DNA of 64,000 nt from Trichomonas vaginalis G3. Lineage: Eukaryota; Parabasalia; Trichomonadida; Trichomonadidae. The number at the start of each line of letters is the position of its first letter. The stretch's first letter is position 1. The DNA lies in contig NC_067206.1 of assembly GCF_026262505.1 (NCBI RefSeq), positions 16,202,641 through 16,266,640 on the forward strand. Direction: 5' to 3'. The notes beneath the pieces are model-generated. The model did no database searches. It was not told where the DNA came from and saw only the letters and a list, made by a program, of their open reading frames with translations. Positions 10,272 to 19,326 of this stretch are shown one piece after another. Position numbers and translations under genes: made by a program.

Positions 10272-12101
10272 TTATGCATAGATCTTGTTAACCCATGACT
10301 GGAAGTCATAGCCACCTTCGACCTGTGGGAGTTCCTGGCGGAGGAATGCAGCATCTTCAGCAGAGAAGTAGCGGTCGAGCTGAGCATCGTTAAGGACTGG
10401 GTTGCCGTTAGCGATTGTCTTGAAGGCCTCCATTGTTGTCTCGTTTGTCTCAGCCTTGTTGAAGTGGTCGAGCATGAACTTAACGTATTCATCGAAGTTC
10501 AACTTCTCTTCGCCAGAAGCGGAGTACTTCTTGCATGTTTCCTTAGCCTGGTCATCTGTGAAGTCTTCGCCGAGTGCTGTAAGGCAAGCGCGGAGTTCGT
10601 AGTACTGGAGGGACTTGGAGTGGTCCTTATCGAAGTGGTTGAATGTCTCGTGGAATGAAGCGAGTTGTTCCTCGGAGATCTCAAGACCCTTAGCAGCAGC
10701 GATAGCAGCTTCGATTTCACGGATGAGTGTTGTAGCGTGGGCAATTGTGGCGTTGTAGATTGACTCGATGAATGATGGTGTCTCATCGATCTCAAGGTGC
10801 ATTTCAGCCTCTTCGATATCGTTGTAGATAGGAGCAAGAGCTTCGACATCGCCGTGCTTGCTGCGGATTTTGTCAACCTTAGCGTTGAGGGCTTCCTTCT
10901 TCTGCTCGAGTTCGCCTTCGATTGAGTCTAACTCCTTATCGAGAGCTTCAAGAGCGCCCTGGACTTCCTTAGCCTGGCTGACATAGGACTTAACCTTGTC
11001 GTTAAGGAGGCCAAGGAGCTCTGAGCGGCGGTCGGAAACCTGCTGGTCGAGTTGCTCGAAGCGCTGGTTGAGGGCCTGTTCTATGTATTCCTCTGGGATC
11101 TCTGGCATTGGACGCTTTGTAGCCTTGCACTTCAACTGGAGAGCGGAGTAGGCAGCAACAGCGTTAGCCTTGAGCTCGAAGATCTTTGGACGGCCATCCT
11201 TACCGTAGGCGATTGTGTTAACGAGCTTCTGCTTGATGCCCTTTGTGTCCTTGTCGAAGGAATCATCGGCAATTTCAGCGGACTTGGCATCCATCTCAGC
11301 GATGGCGGCCTGGCAAGCCTGGATGTAGGCCTCTGTCATGTCCTTGATCTCGCGCTGGATGCCAACTGTGTTCTTGAGCTTCTCGGCCATCTGGTCAGCC
11401 TTTGTGTCAGAAGCGAAGAAGTGGAAGAACTCGGAGACCTGTGTAACAACGGACTTCTCATCTGGCTGTGTATCAGCGATATCTTCAACATCGAGATAAA
11501 CTGTGATGCCGAGCTGCTTGCAAGCCTCGAAGGCAAGGCGGCAGTTCTCTGGGTGGTTAGCCTTGTCAAGAGCGTTGTAGTCAAGAAGCTCTGGGCGGAA
11601 GTGGTTGATGAGGGCGCAGAAAGCAAGGCCGGATGTCCAGGAGGATGTGAAGTTTGTGACATCAACACCTTCGTAGCCTTGTGTGTTCTTCTTGCACCAA
11701 AGAAGAAGGGCATCACGAGCTGTAGCTTCTTCAACTGTGATTTCTTCGATTACGAACTTGTTGATAACGGACCAAATTAAGCCGAGTGTGAGCTTTGTGT
11801 CGTGGTCGACAATGTTGTTTGAGCCGATACCGACAAGTCTGACCTTCTTAACTTCAGAAATGTACTTGATGGCGAGGTCGCAGTTTTCGAGCTTCTGGAT
11901 CCTCATCTTTGGGGTCTTGTGCCATTTTCCTGGCATTGGCTCCTTGCCAACGATCTCAAGGAGTGTAATAAGCTTTACACCATCTTCGAAATCTTGTGTG
12001 CAGTCTTCAACTTTCATTCCAGCTTGCTGGCAGTACTTGTTGCACCATCTTGAGAAAACCTTGATCTGTGTCTGTTCCCAATTTTTGTTGAGGGTTGTCA
12101 T
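10272..12101 (-). CDS. Compact alpha-actinin (actin cross-linker)
   Basis: Alpha-actinin bundles actin filaments; in trichomonads it marks the amoeboid, adherent form. The 609 residues show two calponin-homology domains (about 1-230; landmarks IKVFSRWCNKYC, DALLLWCKKNTQGY and LAFCALINHFRPELLDYNAL). A short helical rod follows (about 240-460), enough for only one or two spectrin-like repeats instead of four. A C-terminal EF-hand region is last: HFDKDHSKSLQYYEL is a good Ca-binding loop, the next hand is degenerate, and the last pair ends QSWVNKIYA. The start at 12101 is chosen over 12179 because TCACTTTTC lies just upstream and the CH domain begins at once. It is intact, with GC-rich codon use. 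Confidence 0.93.
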   Translation of the reverse strand: MTTLNKNWEQTQIKVFSRWCNKYCQQAGMKVEDCTQDFEDGVKLITLLEIVGKEPMPGKWHKTPKMRIQKLENCDLAIKYISEVKKVRLVGIGSNNIVDHDTKLTLGLIWSVINKFVIEEITVEEATARDALLLWCKKNTQGYEGVDVTNFTSSWTSGLAFCALINHFRPELLDYNALDKANHPENCRLAFEACKQLGITVYLDVEDIADTQPDEKSVVTQVSEFFHFFASDTKADQMAEKLKNTVGIQREIKDMTEAYIQACQAAIAEMDAKSAEIADDSFDKDTKGIKQKLVNTIAYGKDGRPKIFELKANAVAAYSALQLKCKATKRPMPEIPEEYIEQALNQRFEQLDQQVSDRRSELLGLLNDKVKSYVSQAKEVQGALEALDKELDSIEGELEQKKEALNAKVDKIRSKHGDVEALAPIYNDIEEAEMHLEIDETPSFIESIYNATIAHATTLIREIEAAIAAAKGLEISEEQLASFHETFNHFDKDHSKSLQYYELRACLTALGEDFTDDQAKETCKKYSASGEEKLNFDEYVKFMLDHFNKAETNETTMEAFKTIANGNPVLNDAQLDRYFSAEDAAFLRQELPQVEGGYDFQSWVNKIYA

Positions 12102-12105
12102 TCTG

Positions 12106-12113
12106 AAAAGTGA
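12106..12113 (-). promoter_or_regulatory. Inr element (TCACTTTT) of alpha-actinin
   Basis: TCACTTTT on the minus strand lies 4 bases before the ATG at 12101. It matches the trichomonad Inr and supports this start over the upstream ATG. Confidence 0.7.
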
Positions 12114-12179
12114 AGTGTTTGCAGCAATCGTCTGTTCACCTCGGTCAAAGTTCTCAAATTTTGAATGTTTGGATTCCAT

Positions 12180-13426
12180 ACTTTAAAAACATTACATTAA
12201 TGAAATATAACATTTTTTGATTTGATCGAAATTTTGTCATGTTAAGGGTATAGTAAACTCAAAATTCTAGAGTTTTTAGAGTGCCAATAAACTCTATAGG
12301 CCTATATATATCTATATTTTAAAGGAGAGGTTACGCCATAATATTTGATATTATAAATTATTAATTCAAAATCAAAGTAGAAAATGAAACTAATTTTATT
12401 CTAACCTATATAAATATATCAATAATCTAAAATGATTATAGTCTGAACTATATTTTACCAGATTATCAAATATAAGAGAAATGAAATAAGGCATAAAAAT
12501 ATCATAGCATAATTATTGGATAAATGCATTAATAAATTATTTATATCATAATGAGAAAAAATCAAAATAAGAAAATGAGCATAATAATACCCAGATTTTC
12601 CTTACTTTTACCACTCCCCATGTAATTTCTGGGGAAAACGATAATTCATTTTTTTTATGGATGAATAGATCGTTTTCCTAGAAAGGACCTCATATCTCTG
12701 GCTAAAAAGAGTGTCAGATCCTAAATAGATTATTGATCTAGTGTACAAATCCAATAAAAAGCCTATTTTTTTGGCTTTTTTGGTGCTCATTTTTTCGAAG
12801 ATCTACATGAATATGGGGAAACCATCGGATTTTTTTGGTTAACCCACATCTTCATGTAGTCTGGACTATCTTTCCTCGAAGGACCTCTTTACGGGTGTAA
12901 AAACTCATAAAGTTCTCAAAAGATTCATTCTCGATCTCCATGCTGAAAGAATTTACAATAAAAAAGAGATCTACGCATCAAACTACAGCCATAAATGAAC
13001 TGAACCCCTAAAGCTCAGCTCTTAGTTTATCAAAAACGTCGAAATCCTTCTCATTGCAATCAAATTTTCTCAATAACTCATAAGAAAAATCGAATTTTGA
13101 TTAAGCCGATGCTATAGGTATCACAAATACTACAAACTTGAGCAATATCGAAATTGCCAGCAAAAGTTTGAAATTGCATTGCTCATATTTGTTTTGTAAA
13201 CTAAAAATCTGCTTATATTATTCATTAATTTTTTATATATTATTCATATACTTTATGTCATTCCAAACGGGAACCGCGGTTGGTTACCATGGATTTCCGT
13301 CACCGGTCACATTTTAAAGATTTTTAAAGCCTTATAAAAATATGCTTTGTAAATCATTTTTTGTAAATCGGCAAAAATTTGGTAATTTTCTTCAACTAAT
13401 AAATCTGCGAATAGCATTTATAATAC
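12180..13426. other. AT-rich spacer with short inverted repeats
   Basis: No gene is supported. Small inverted repeats are visible: GGAAAACGAT with ATCGTTTTCC (about 12634 and 12670), and CTACATGAA with TTCATGTAG (about 12805 and 12851). A 60-codon minus-strand frame (12608-12790) overlaps them but has no recognisable family. Confidence 0.4.
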
Positions 13427-13505
13427 AAGAACAATCTTTTAAAATGCGTTTGATTCATTTTTGTATAATTTCATATAGGCACATATATTCTTCCGGGACT
13501 TTCCG
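13427..13505 (+). repeat. Dispersed repeat, copy 1
   Basis: About 79 bases starting CAAGAACAATCTTTTAAAAT and ending at TTCCGGGACTTTCCG recur almost unchanged and in the same orientation at 40036-40115, on the other side of the Maverick. Confidence 0.75.
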
Positions 13506-13592
13506 GAAAAAACCAGAATTTTCGAAAAAGTGACACCAACTATTAAAGTTATTTTATTACTAGATTTATTTACAAATTATAAGATAATATTG

Positions 13593-14245
13593 TTGTAAAC
13601 AGAAATTCATCAAAAGTGACACTTCAGAAAAGCTAAAATATTGAATTTTTGGAACTTTTGATAGAGCACGTTTTTAAATATTAATTAAAGTAAATGTATA
13701 TTTTGTAAAGATTCTTTTTAATAAAAAAAATAAAATTTTGAAGAAGAACACAAAATCTTCTGAAAAATAATATCACATAAACTCATATTATTTTCTAATA
13801 TATAACTATTTTATATAAAAATCAAATTCAATGATCTTAAAAGCGAAAGATAAACCTCAAAATTTACGAATATAATGAGTGGGAATATAATGCTTATCTA
13901 TCATAAAACCATATGAAATATCAATTTTTGCTTTACGCCTATTCCCACTCATTATATTCGTAAATTTTGAGGTTTATCCTTCGCTTTTAAGATCATTGAA
14001 TTTGATTTTTATATAAAATAGTTATATATTAGAAGATAATATGAGTTTATGTGATATTATTTTTCAGAAGATTTCATTCTATATGCCTATGAAAAGTACT
14101 CTCAAAACTAACTTTTTCCTAATTATAATTAAATCTAGAATATTGTATTATGCTTAGTATTATTTCATTTTTCTCATTCAATTTAGAATTTACAAATGTC
14201 AAAAAATTGAGAGCTGTCACTTTTGATGAATTTCTGTTTATTACA
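13593..14245. repeat. Fold-back (hairpin) DNA element of about 650 bp
   Basis: The outer ends are inverted copies of about 30 bases: CAGAAATTCATCAAAAGTGA near 13600-13619 and its complement near 14218-14238. Inside, about 130-bp inverted arms (13758-13885 against 13935-14075) flank a loop of about 50 bases (13886-13937). No coding sequence is present. This is the structure of a fold-back or MITE-like non-autonomous DNA transposon. A second copy in the opposite sense, with one arm and the loop, lies at 40474-40840. Confidence 0.7.
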
Positions 14246-14456
14246 ATATCATTAACAAAATATATTTTTAATATAAATAAAAAACTTTTTTATACAAAAA
14301 ATTACAATCAATCGATAAATATTATAAAACATTTATTCCAAAAAGATTAAGTAATAGGTGGGATCCTGCATATAATATAATTTTATGTCATAAAGCTTAC
14401 AAATTTTAGATGGACCACAGTGAGAATGTGAGTGGTTAATTTAAAGGTGGTCTGAT

Positions 14457-14884
14457 AAAGATATCGAAGCTTACTCAACACAGCATGAAGCAGTTTCTAA
14501 TACACAATCTTACTAGTGGTGTTTCGGTCGCCAGCGCTCTCATAGGGGTGCTGATTTCAAAAACCACTACTTCAAATTATTCAACAATACTCAATGCAGC
14601 ATGAAGCAGCTACTACTGCTGTATCTTACTGGTAGCGTTTTGGTCGTTGGCTCTTGCACAGTCTCTCAGATTTTCAAAATTTTTTTTCAACACTATCTTG
14701 TTTCGCTCTCAGAAAGCTATCCTACAAAGACATCGAAGCTTACTCAACACAGCATGAAGCAGTTTCTAATACACAATCTTACTAGTGGTGTTTCGGTCGC
14801 CAGCGCTCTCATAGGGGTGCTGATTTCAAAAACCACTACTTCAAATTATTCAACAATACTCAATGCAGCATGAAGCAGCTACTA
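14457..14884 (+). repeat. Dimeric satellite: diverged monomers of about 135 bp in an A-B-A-B order
   Basis: The segment starting ATCGAAGCTTACTCAACACA recurs 270 bases on (about 14461 and 14731). Between the two lies a diverged relative with the same layout (AGCATGAAGCAG, then CTTACTGGTAGCGTTTTGGTCG against CTTACTAGTGGTGTTTCGGTCG). The array is therefore a 270-bp dimer of two related monomers. It stops abruptly at 14884, where the Maverick microsatellite begins, and is not seen beyond the other Maverick end. Confidence 0.7.
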
Positions 14885-15094
14885 ATAAATATATACATAT
14901 ATAAATATATACATATATAAATATATACATATATAAATATATACATATATAAATATATACATATATAAATATATACATATATAAATATATACATATATAA
15001 ATATATACATATATAAATATATACATATATAAATATATACATATATAAATATATACATATATAAATATATACATATATAAATATATACATATAT
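14885..15094. repeat. 16-bp microsatellite at the left Maverick end
   Basis: About 13 tandem copies of ATATACATATATAAAT. The same unit in inverse orientation forms the right end (39414-39945), where it is about two and a half times longer. Confidence 0.9.
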
Positions 15095-15114
15095 AAAAAA
15101 AAAAAAAAAAAAAA

Positions 15115-15180
15115 GGTAGTGGGGCTTCCAGGCACTTCGTGCCTTCTAGCCCTGATGATGTTTTGTAATAAATGAAGTTT
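15115..15180 (+). repeat. Left inverted-terminal hairpin module
   Basis: After a poly-A run come GGTAGTGGGGCTTCCAGG, a small hairpin GGCAC-TTC-GTGCC (15131-15143) and TCTAGCCCTGATGATG. The reverse complement of this module occurs twice in tandem at the right end. Confidence 0.8.
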
Positions 15181-15248
15181 TTTATTCGGAAAATTGTTAG
15201 TCTTCTGGGTCGAAAACATTATATATAATGTGTCGCTTTTCACAAATT

Positions 15249-15510
15249 ATATATGTTTTCATGTTTTGTCAAACATGAACGTACATGTTTTGTCAAGACT
15301 TCTTCGTAAATGTTTTGTCAAGACTTCTTCGTAAATGTTTTGTCAAACATGAACGTAAATGTTTTGTCAAGACTTCTTCGTAATGAGTGTAAATGACCAA
15401 AAATATAATTTAGGTGAAGAGGTGAGATCTCACCTGTTTTCTCACCTCTTTTCTCACCTCTTGAATTTTCATGATTTCTTCGTAAATGTTTTGTCATTTT
15501 TCTGTCACTT
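15249..15510 (+). repeat. 24-bp iterons with an embedded palindrome/half-site motif
   Basis: Units of the type ATGTTTTGTCAAGACTTCTTCGTA are repeated from 15249 to 15385 and again at 15478-15505. Between them (15412-15473) lies the motif AGGTGAGATCTCACCT followed by two more TCACC half-sites at 12-base spacing. The same families fill the element at 43141 onward. Confidence 0.7.
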
Positions 15511-15543
15511 TTCAGGAAAAAACATTTTTATTATTATATATAA

Positions 15544-16362
15544 ATGAATTTTACAAAACCACCGTTACCGTTCTTTGGAAATAAGAGTAGATGTAAAGAT
15601 ATTATATTGAGAGAACTTAAGAAACTACCGAATGGTCTAACATTTGTAGATTTGTTCGGTGGAAGTTTCTATATATCCCATTTGTGCCATATAATATTCC
15701 CAGACTCAAAGATTATATGCAATGACTTCGACAACTATATGGACCGTCTCAAACATATTCCAGACACAAACAACATATTGAAAGAGTTAAAAGAAAAGAT
15801 ACCTATAGGTAAGATGGAACGTATACCATTAGATAAGAAAAATATTGTGAGAGAGGTTTTGAAAAAAGCAGAATATATAGACTGGGATAGTATATCTGCT
15901 AGACTATTATATAGTGGTTCTATAAGAGTTCATGACATTGAAACACTTATGTCAAAAGTTTTATATCTTAACTATACAAATGTTTTCAAACAGAACATAG
16001 AAAAATATATTGAGGGTATAGAGTTTGTGAGATGTCATTGGACAGATTTGTATGAAAAATATAAAGACAAGGAAAATGTTTTCTTTATAGTGGACCCGCC
16101 GTTCTATAACACATGGGATTTTCAATACCAAGTAGACTGGACTTTGAGAGACTCTTTAGAAACTTTAGACGTTATACATAACCATCCATGCTTTTACTTT
16201 ACATCCGATAAAAGTGGTTTGGAAACCGTTATGAGATGGTTAGAGGACATACATGACTATGAGTTTATATATGACAAGATAGAATATGAGAGAGGTCCTA
16301 TAAACTGGAGAAAGTGTCATAACAAAGAAATTTTATTAGTAAGTAAATGTGGTTTGAAATAG
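15544..16362 (+). CDS. DNA adenine-N6 methyltransferase (D12/Dam-like), Maverick gene
   Basis: The 272-residue protein fits the D12 class of adenine-N6 DNA methyltransferases. The N-terminus has PFFGNKSRCKDIIL and then the AdoMet-binding block FVDLFGGSFYISH (about 36-48). The catalytic DPPF lies near residue 183 (FFIVDPPFYNTWDF). Size is normal for Dam-like enzymes. It is the leftmost gene of the Maverick, after the iterons. TTTTTATTATTATATATAA runs up to the ATG, the usual start motif in this element. It may protect or mark element DNA; that is inference. The frame looks whole and overlaps the next small gene by 16 bases. Confidence 0.85.
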   Translation: MNFTKPPLPFFGNKSRCKDIILRELKKLPNGLTFVDLFGGSFYISHLCHIIFPDSKIICNDFDNYMDRLKHIPDTNNILKELKEKIPIGKMERIPLDKKNIVREVLKKAEYIDWDSISARLLYSGSIRVHDIETLMSKVLYLNYTNVFKQNIEKYIEGIEFVRCHWTDLYEKYKDKENVFFIVDPPFYNTWDFQYQVDWTLRDSLETLDVIHNHPCFYFTSDKSGLETVMRWLEDIHDYEFIYDKIEYERGPINWRKCHNKEILLVSKCGLK

Positions 16363-16478
16363 GACTACTTGTTTTAGGTTTTTTCCATTGTGTCATTTAT
16401 TTATTTGACGTGGCAGAAAAGTACAGAGAATATGAAGATGAACCAATGCCTGCAAATGTTCAGTATATGTACTCGTAA
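16347..16478 (+). CDS. Small membrane protein (43 aa)
   Basis: This short frame begins MWFEIGLLVLGFFHCVIYLF, a single strong membrane helix, and has a charged tail (EKYREYEDEP). It overlaps the end of the methyltransferase gene in another frame. Small membrane genes between larger genes are common in virus-like elements. Support is the helix, the tight packing and the codon pattern. No family is recognised. Confidence 0.5.
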   Translation: MWFEIGLLVLGFFHCVIYLFDVAEKYREYEDEPMPANVQYMYS

Positions 16479-16501
16479 GAGATATTTTTATCTAATATTA
16501 A

Positions 16502-16867
16502 ATGGACGCACAGAACTTAGCGAATGCACAGCAACCTGGACAACCAAACCCAGAGAATATTCCAAATGAAGTTAGAATACAAACTGCAATGGCAAACTAT
16601 GGTCAAGTGCCAACAGATGTACAAATGCAAACTGCCATGTCAAATGACGCTGCTGCGTTAGGTTTGCCACCATGGTATGCAAATATGAGATGGAAAGAGT
16701 TTTATACAAACCCTGAAGTGGGATATAAACAACTTTATGCAGATGACGCGAACACAGGAGTTGACCCAGAATATGTTTTCTACCAGAGGAGAAACAGAAT
16801 GTATGAGCTCCAGTTAAAGAATGCTATGGAACTCAACAGGAAACGCAAAAGACTAGGCGGACATTAG
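16502..16867 (+). CDS. Hypothetical Maverick protein (121 aa) with an internal repeat
   Basis: The N-terminal half is Q/N/P-rich, with a repeated block (EVRIQTAMANYGQVP then DVQMQTAMSN). The C-terminal half has PPWYANMRWKEFYTNP and a basic tail NRKRKRLGGH. It is preceded by TTTTTATCTAATATTAA directly before the ATG, and sits in a run of co-oriented small genes. It may be a structural or DNA-binding virion protein; that is only inferred from the basic tail and position. No family is recognised. Confidence 0.6.
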   Translation: MDAQNLANAQQPGQPNPENIPNEVRIQTAMANYGQVPTDVQMQTAMSNDAAALGLPPWYANMRWKEFYTNPEVGYKQLYADDANTGVDPEYVFYQRRNRMYELQLKNAMELNRKRKRLGGH

Positions 16868-16885
16868 ATTTTTACATATAGTAAA

Positions 16886-17128
16886 ATGGGTTTCTTCAGT
16901 AAGATAGGAAACTTCTTTCGAAATGTTGGAAGAGGTATATGGAATGGAATAAAAACCGTAGGAAGAGGAATTTGGAACGGAGTCAAAAATATTGGTAAAA
17001 GAGTAGGTCAGTTCGTTGGTATTATACCTAAAGACCCTGAACCAGAAGAGCAAGCTCCTGTTATACAACAGCCTGAACCTGCACCACAGTCTAGTTGGCA
17101 ACCAAATCCAACACCTCAACCGTATTAA
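16886..17128 (+). CDS. Amphipathic-helix protein with Pro-rich tail (80 aa)
   Basis: It starts MGFFSKIGNFFRNVGRGIWN and continues as glycine-rich amphipathic repeats (GRGIWNGIK, GRGIWNGVK), then a proline/glutamine tail. The layout resembles membrane-active capsid peptides such as adenovirus protein VI and recurs in the protein at 20295-20696. TTTTTACATATAGTAAA precedes the ATG. The role is inferred from the shape only. Confidence 0.55.
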   Translation: MGFFSKIGNFFRNVGRGIWNGIKTVGRGIWNGVKNIGKRVGQFVGIIPKDPEPEEQAPVIQQPEPAPQSSWQPNPTPQPY

Positions 17129-17132
17129 AAAA

Positions 17133-17981
17133 TTATATTTTTACCGTTCGATAGTAGTTGTATATGAAACTAAGTTCTAAGTAAAACGCATGGTATAATG
17201 GAATTATTCTTTTTCTTCCATCTGTAGTAAACCATACTTGAAAGTCTGAAATACTTCCACTTGGTGGTTCGTATAACTTTGTAGGTTTTTCGTAAAAGTC
17301 ATTTGCCAAGCATAAGAAAGAGTTTTGGGCGCCAGAAAATGAAGCATGAACAATAATAGCAGCTGGGTCGAAAACATTTTCATATGTTCCATTAGGGTTT
17401 TCGACTTCATAAAAGTCTGGGTGTACTGGATATGCTGCAGGCTGATTTAACATCCTCAAAAATCTATACCATGCCAAGTTGTTATATTTTGTAGAAATAT
17501 AAACGTTTTCTCCAAGGTCTTCTATTCTATTGATTTTAACAGTTGCATTTTTCCTGTCATAAATAATATCGAGATGGTACTCTCCTTCGTCAATGTTATA
17601 CTGGTTTGCATATTCGATATAGATGTCGTTTATTTTTTCTTGAAAAGCTTGAAGAGTTGTTTCTAAGTTTACAAGCAAACTAACTTGTAAAAGTTTTCCC
17701 TGTTCAAATTTCTCATACATACGTTTTTCTTTGTTATAGTATCGAACTTCAAAACCGACCGTAAATGGGAAACCATGTATGGCTTCTGAAATGAACTTCA
17801 TTCTACGAAAGCCAATAGCTTTTGTGACGGATGGGTCTCTTAACCATCTTAATGGGTAGTCAAAACGATAGCCTTCATGCTTTACGGTCTCTGTCTCAAA
17901 CTTTTGACCGACATTAGTAAAAAGTTCATCTAATGGTTTAGTTGTAGCAACTCTTGAATTTTCTTTTTCTATTGAAAGCAT
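17133..17981 (-). CDS. Hypothetical Maverick protein (282 aa), duplicated family
   Basis: The protein starts MLSIEKENSRVATTKPLDEL. It is rich in aromatic residues and beta-prone segments and has no membrane helix. A related gene lies at 23810-24668; conserved blocks include LYEPPSGSISDFQVWFTT and AFYLELSFIYNY. I know no named family. A minor structural (penton or spike-like) role would fit the beta-rich character, but this is a guess. TTTTATTCTAGAAAAAT directly precedes the ATG on the minus strand. It runs against the small genes to its left, with only 4 bases between the stop codons. Confidence 0.65.
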   Translation of the reverse strand: MLSIEKENSRVATTKPLDELFTNVGQKFETETVKHEGYRFDYPLRWLRDPSVTKAIGFRRMKFISEAIHGFPFTVGFEVRYYNKEKRMYEKFEQGKLLQVSLLVNLETTLQAFQEKINDIYIEYANQYNIDEGEYHLDIIYDRKNATVKINRIEDLGENVYISTKYNNLAWYRFLRMLNQPAAYPVHPDFYEVENPNGTYENVFDPAAIIVHASFSGAQNSFLCLANDFYEKPTKLYEPPSGSISDFQVWFTTDGRKRIIPLYHAFYLELSFIYNYYRTVKI

Positions 17982-18387
17982 ATTTTTCTAGAATAAAATG
18001 TCGAAAGATATTGCTTCATGAGAGAAATACAACACAAACCGACAACTCATTATGCAAGCTCTAAATAAGAACACAACAAACTTTTCAAACTATTCTAAGA
18101 TATCTGAGTCATTGAAAGAAGGAAACTTAAAACTGACATTAAACCCAATGACAGATGAGTTTCTGTTTCAAGACAAGAAGCAATACTGTCTGTATAAATC
18201 CAACAAAAGGAACTTTAAACGAGAAACCTATAAATGAACTTCTTTTGAAAGCAGATGTTGACAAACAAAGCTGACAAAGAATATGTAGACGATGCAATAG
18301 CAAAAGGAAGAAAGAGCTAACAATGCTTATGCAACAAAAAGAACATACTCATCCTGAAATAGCAGACAAAACATATGTTGAAATAAA

Positions 18388-19326
18388 ATGTCAAGTGAAG
18401 TGACAAGAGCTGAAAACGAATATTCTAAAAAGACTCATATACATTCTATATCTGAAATAACAGACTTACAAGAAACCTTAAACAGTAAAAGTGCCGTTGG
18501 ACATACACATACCATTGCAAATATTACAAACTTACAAGAAACCTTAAACAGGAAAAGTGCCGTTGGACATACACATTCTATATCTGAAATAACAGACTTA
18601 AACGTTAGCCTTGAAAAGAAAGCAGACAAGAACCATACACATACAAGTTTTACAACTGTTGCTATAGAAAGTATTGAAGGAACGGTTGAAGGAACTGGTG
18701 GGGATGCATTATATTGTAAACCTCCTAACTTTCCACAAGGTTTAACATCGGATGACGACATAACGACGATGAGAAACATTAGATGTAAAGATGTTTATGT
18801 CATGAAGGATGAACATAATATTAAATTCACTGCTCAAGATTTATATGACAAGAAAGCAGACAAAACAGAGCTTCAAACATTAAAGACAGAAATGCTTCAA
18901 ACATTATATCCTATAGGCTCTATTTATACGTCAATGAACTCTACCAGACCAGAAACAGTTCTGGGTTTTGGAACTTGGACTCAAATAGTCGACAGGTTTT
19001 TGTATTGTGCAAACTCTTCAAAGGAAACAGGTGGAAGTAAAACGATTTCAGGTGAAAATTTACCTGCACACAGTCACTACATAGATTTAAGTACATCTCA
19101 AGCAGGTTGGCATAAGCATAGATATTGGGATTGGGCAGCAATGACAAAAGGTAAAGGATATGATGTTAAAGACAACGTTCAGTTTGCTATAAATTGTTTC
19201 TGGGGTAACACTCAGGGAGATGGAAACCATACACATCGCGTTTCAGGATATACGCAAACAACGGGACAAAGTAAAGACTACATGCCACCTTACATGACAG
19301 TTTACGCATGGTATAGAATTGCTTAG
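18388..19326 (+). CDS. Phage-like tail-fibre/collar protein
   Basis: The N-terminal part has three tandem blocks of about 20 residues (HTHSISEITDLQETLNSKSA type), the H-T-H repeats typical of phage fibres. The C-terminal part carries the collar-like signature YPIGSIYTSMN and then FGTWTQIVDRF. It ends in HSHYIDLSTSQAG and TGQSKDYMPPYMTVYAWYRI, the typical end of phage and giant-virus fibre tips. Related open sequence begins upstream near 18052, so the gene region may be longer; the gene counts among the broken ones. A host-attachment role on particles is inferred from the family. Confidence 0.75.
   Translation: MSSEVTRAENEYSKKTHIHSISEITDLQETLNSKSAVGHTHTIANITNLQETLNRKSAVGHTHSISEITDLNVSLEKKADKNHTHTSFTTVAIESIEGTVEGTGGDALYCKPPNFPQGLTSDDDITTMRNIRCKDVYVMKDEHNIKFTAQDLYDKKADKTELQTLKTEMLQTLYPIGSIYTSMNSTRPETVLGFGTWTQIVDRFLYCANSSKETGGSKTISGENLPAHSHYIDLSTSQAGWHKHRYWDWAAMTKGKGYDVKDNVQFAINCFWGNTQGDGNHTHRVSGYTQTTGQSKDYMPPYMTVYAWYRIA

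Noticed and set aside
10402-12186. Frames antisense to alpha-actinin, including 242 codons at 11052-11780
   Set aside because: They are shadow frames of a highly biased gene; the minus-strand gene is certain.
12608-12790. A 60-codon minus-strand frame starting MSTKKAKKIGFLLDLYTRS
   Set aside because: It is in a spacer with inverted repeats, has no relatives I recognise and no start element. It might be a transposon scrap but cannot be supported.
14150-14350. A 66-codon frame overlapping the fold-back element
   Set aside because: It is AT-rich chance frame within the inverted arm and beyond; no start signal or family.
14850-15243. Open frames rich in [10 protein letters not shown] at both Maverick ends (also 39278-39961)
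   Set aside because: They are pure microsatellite translations with no composition or start signal of a gene.
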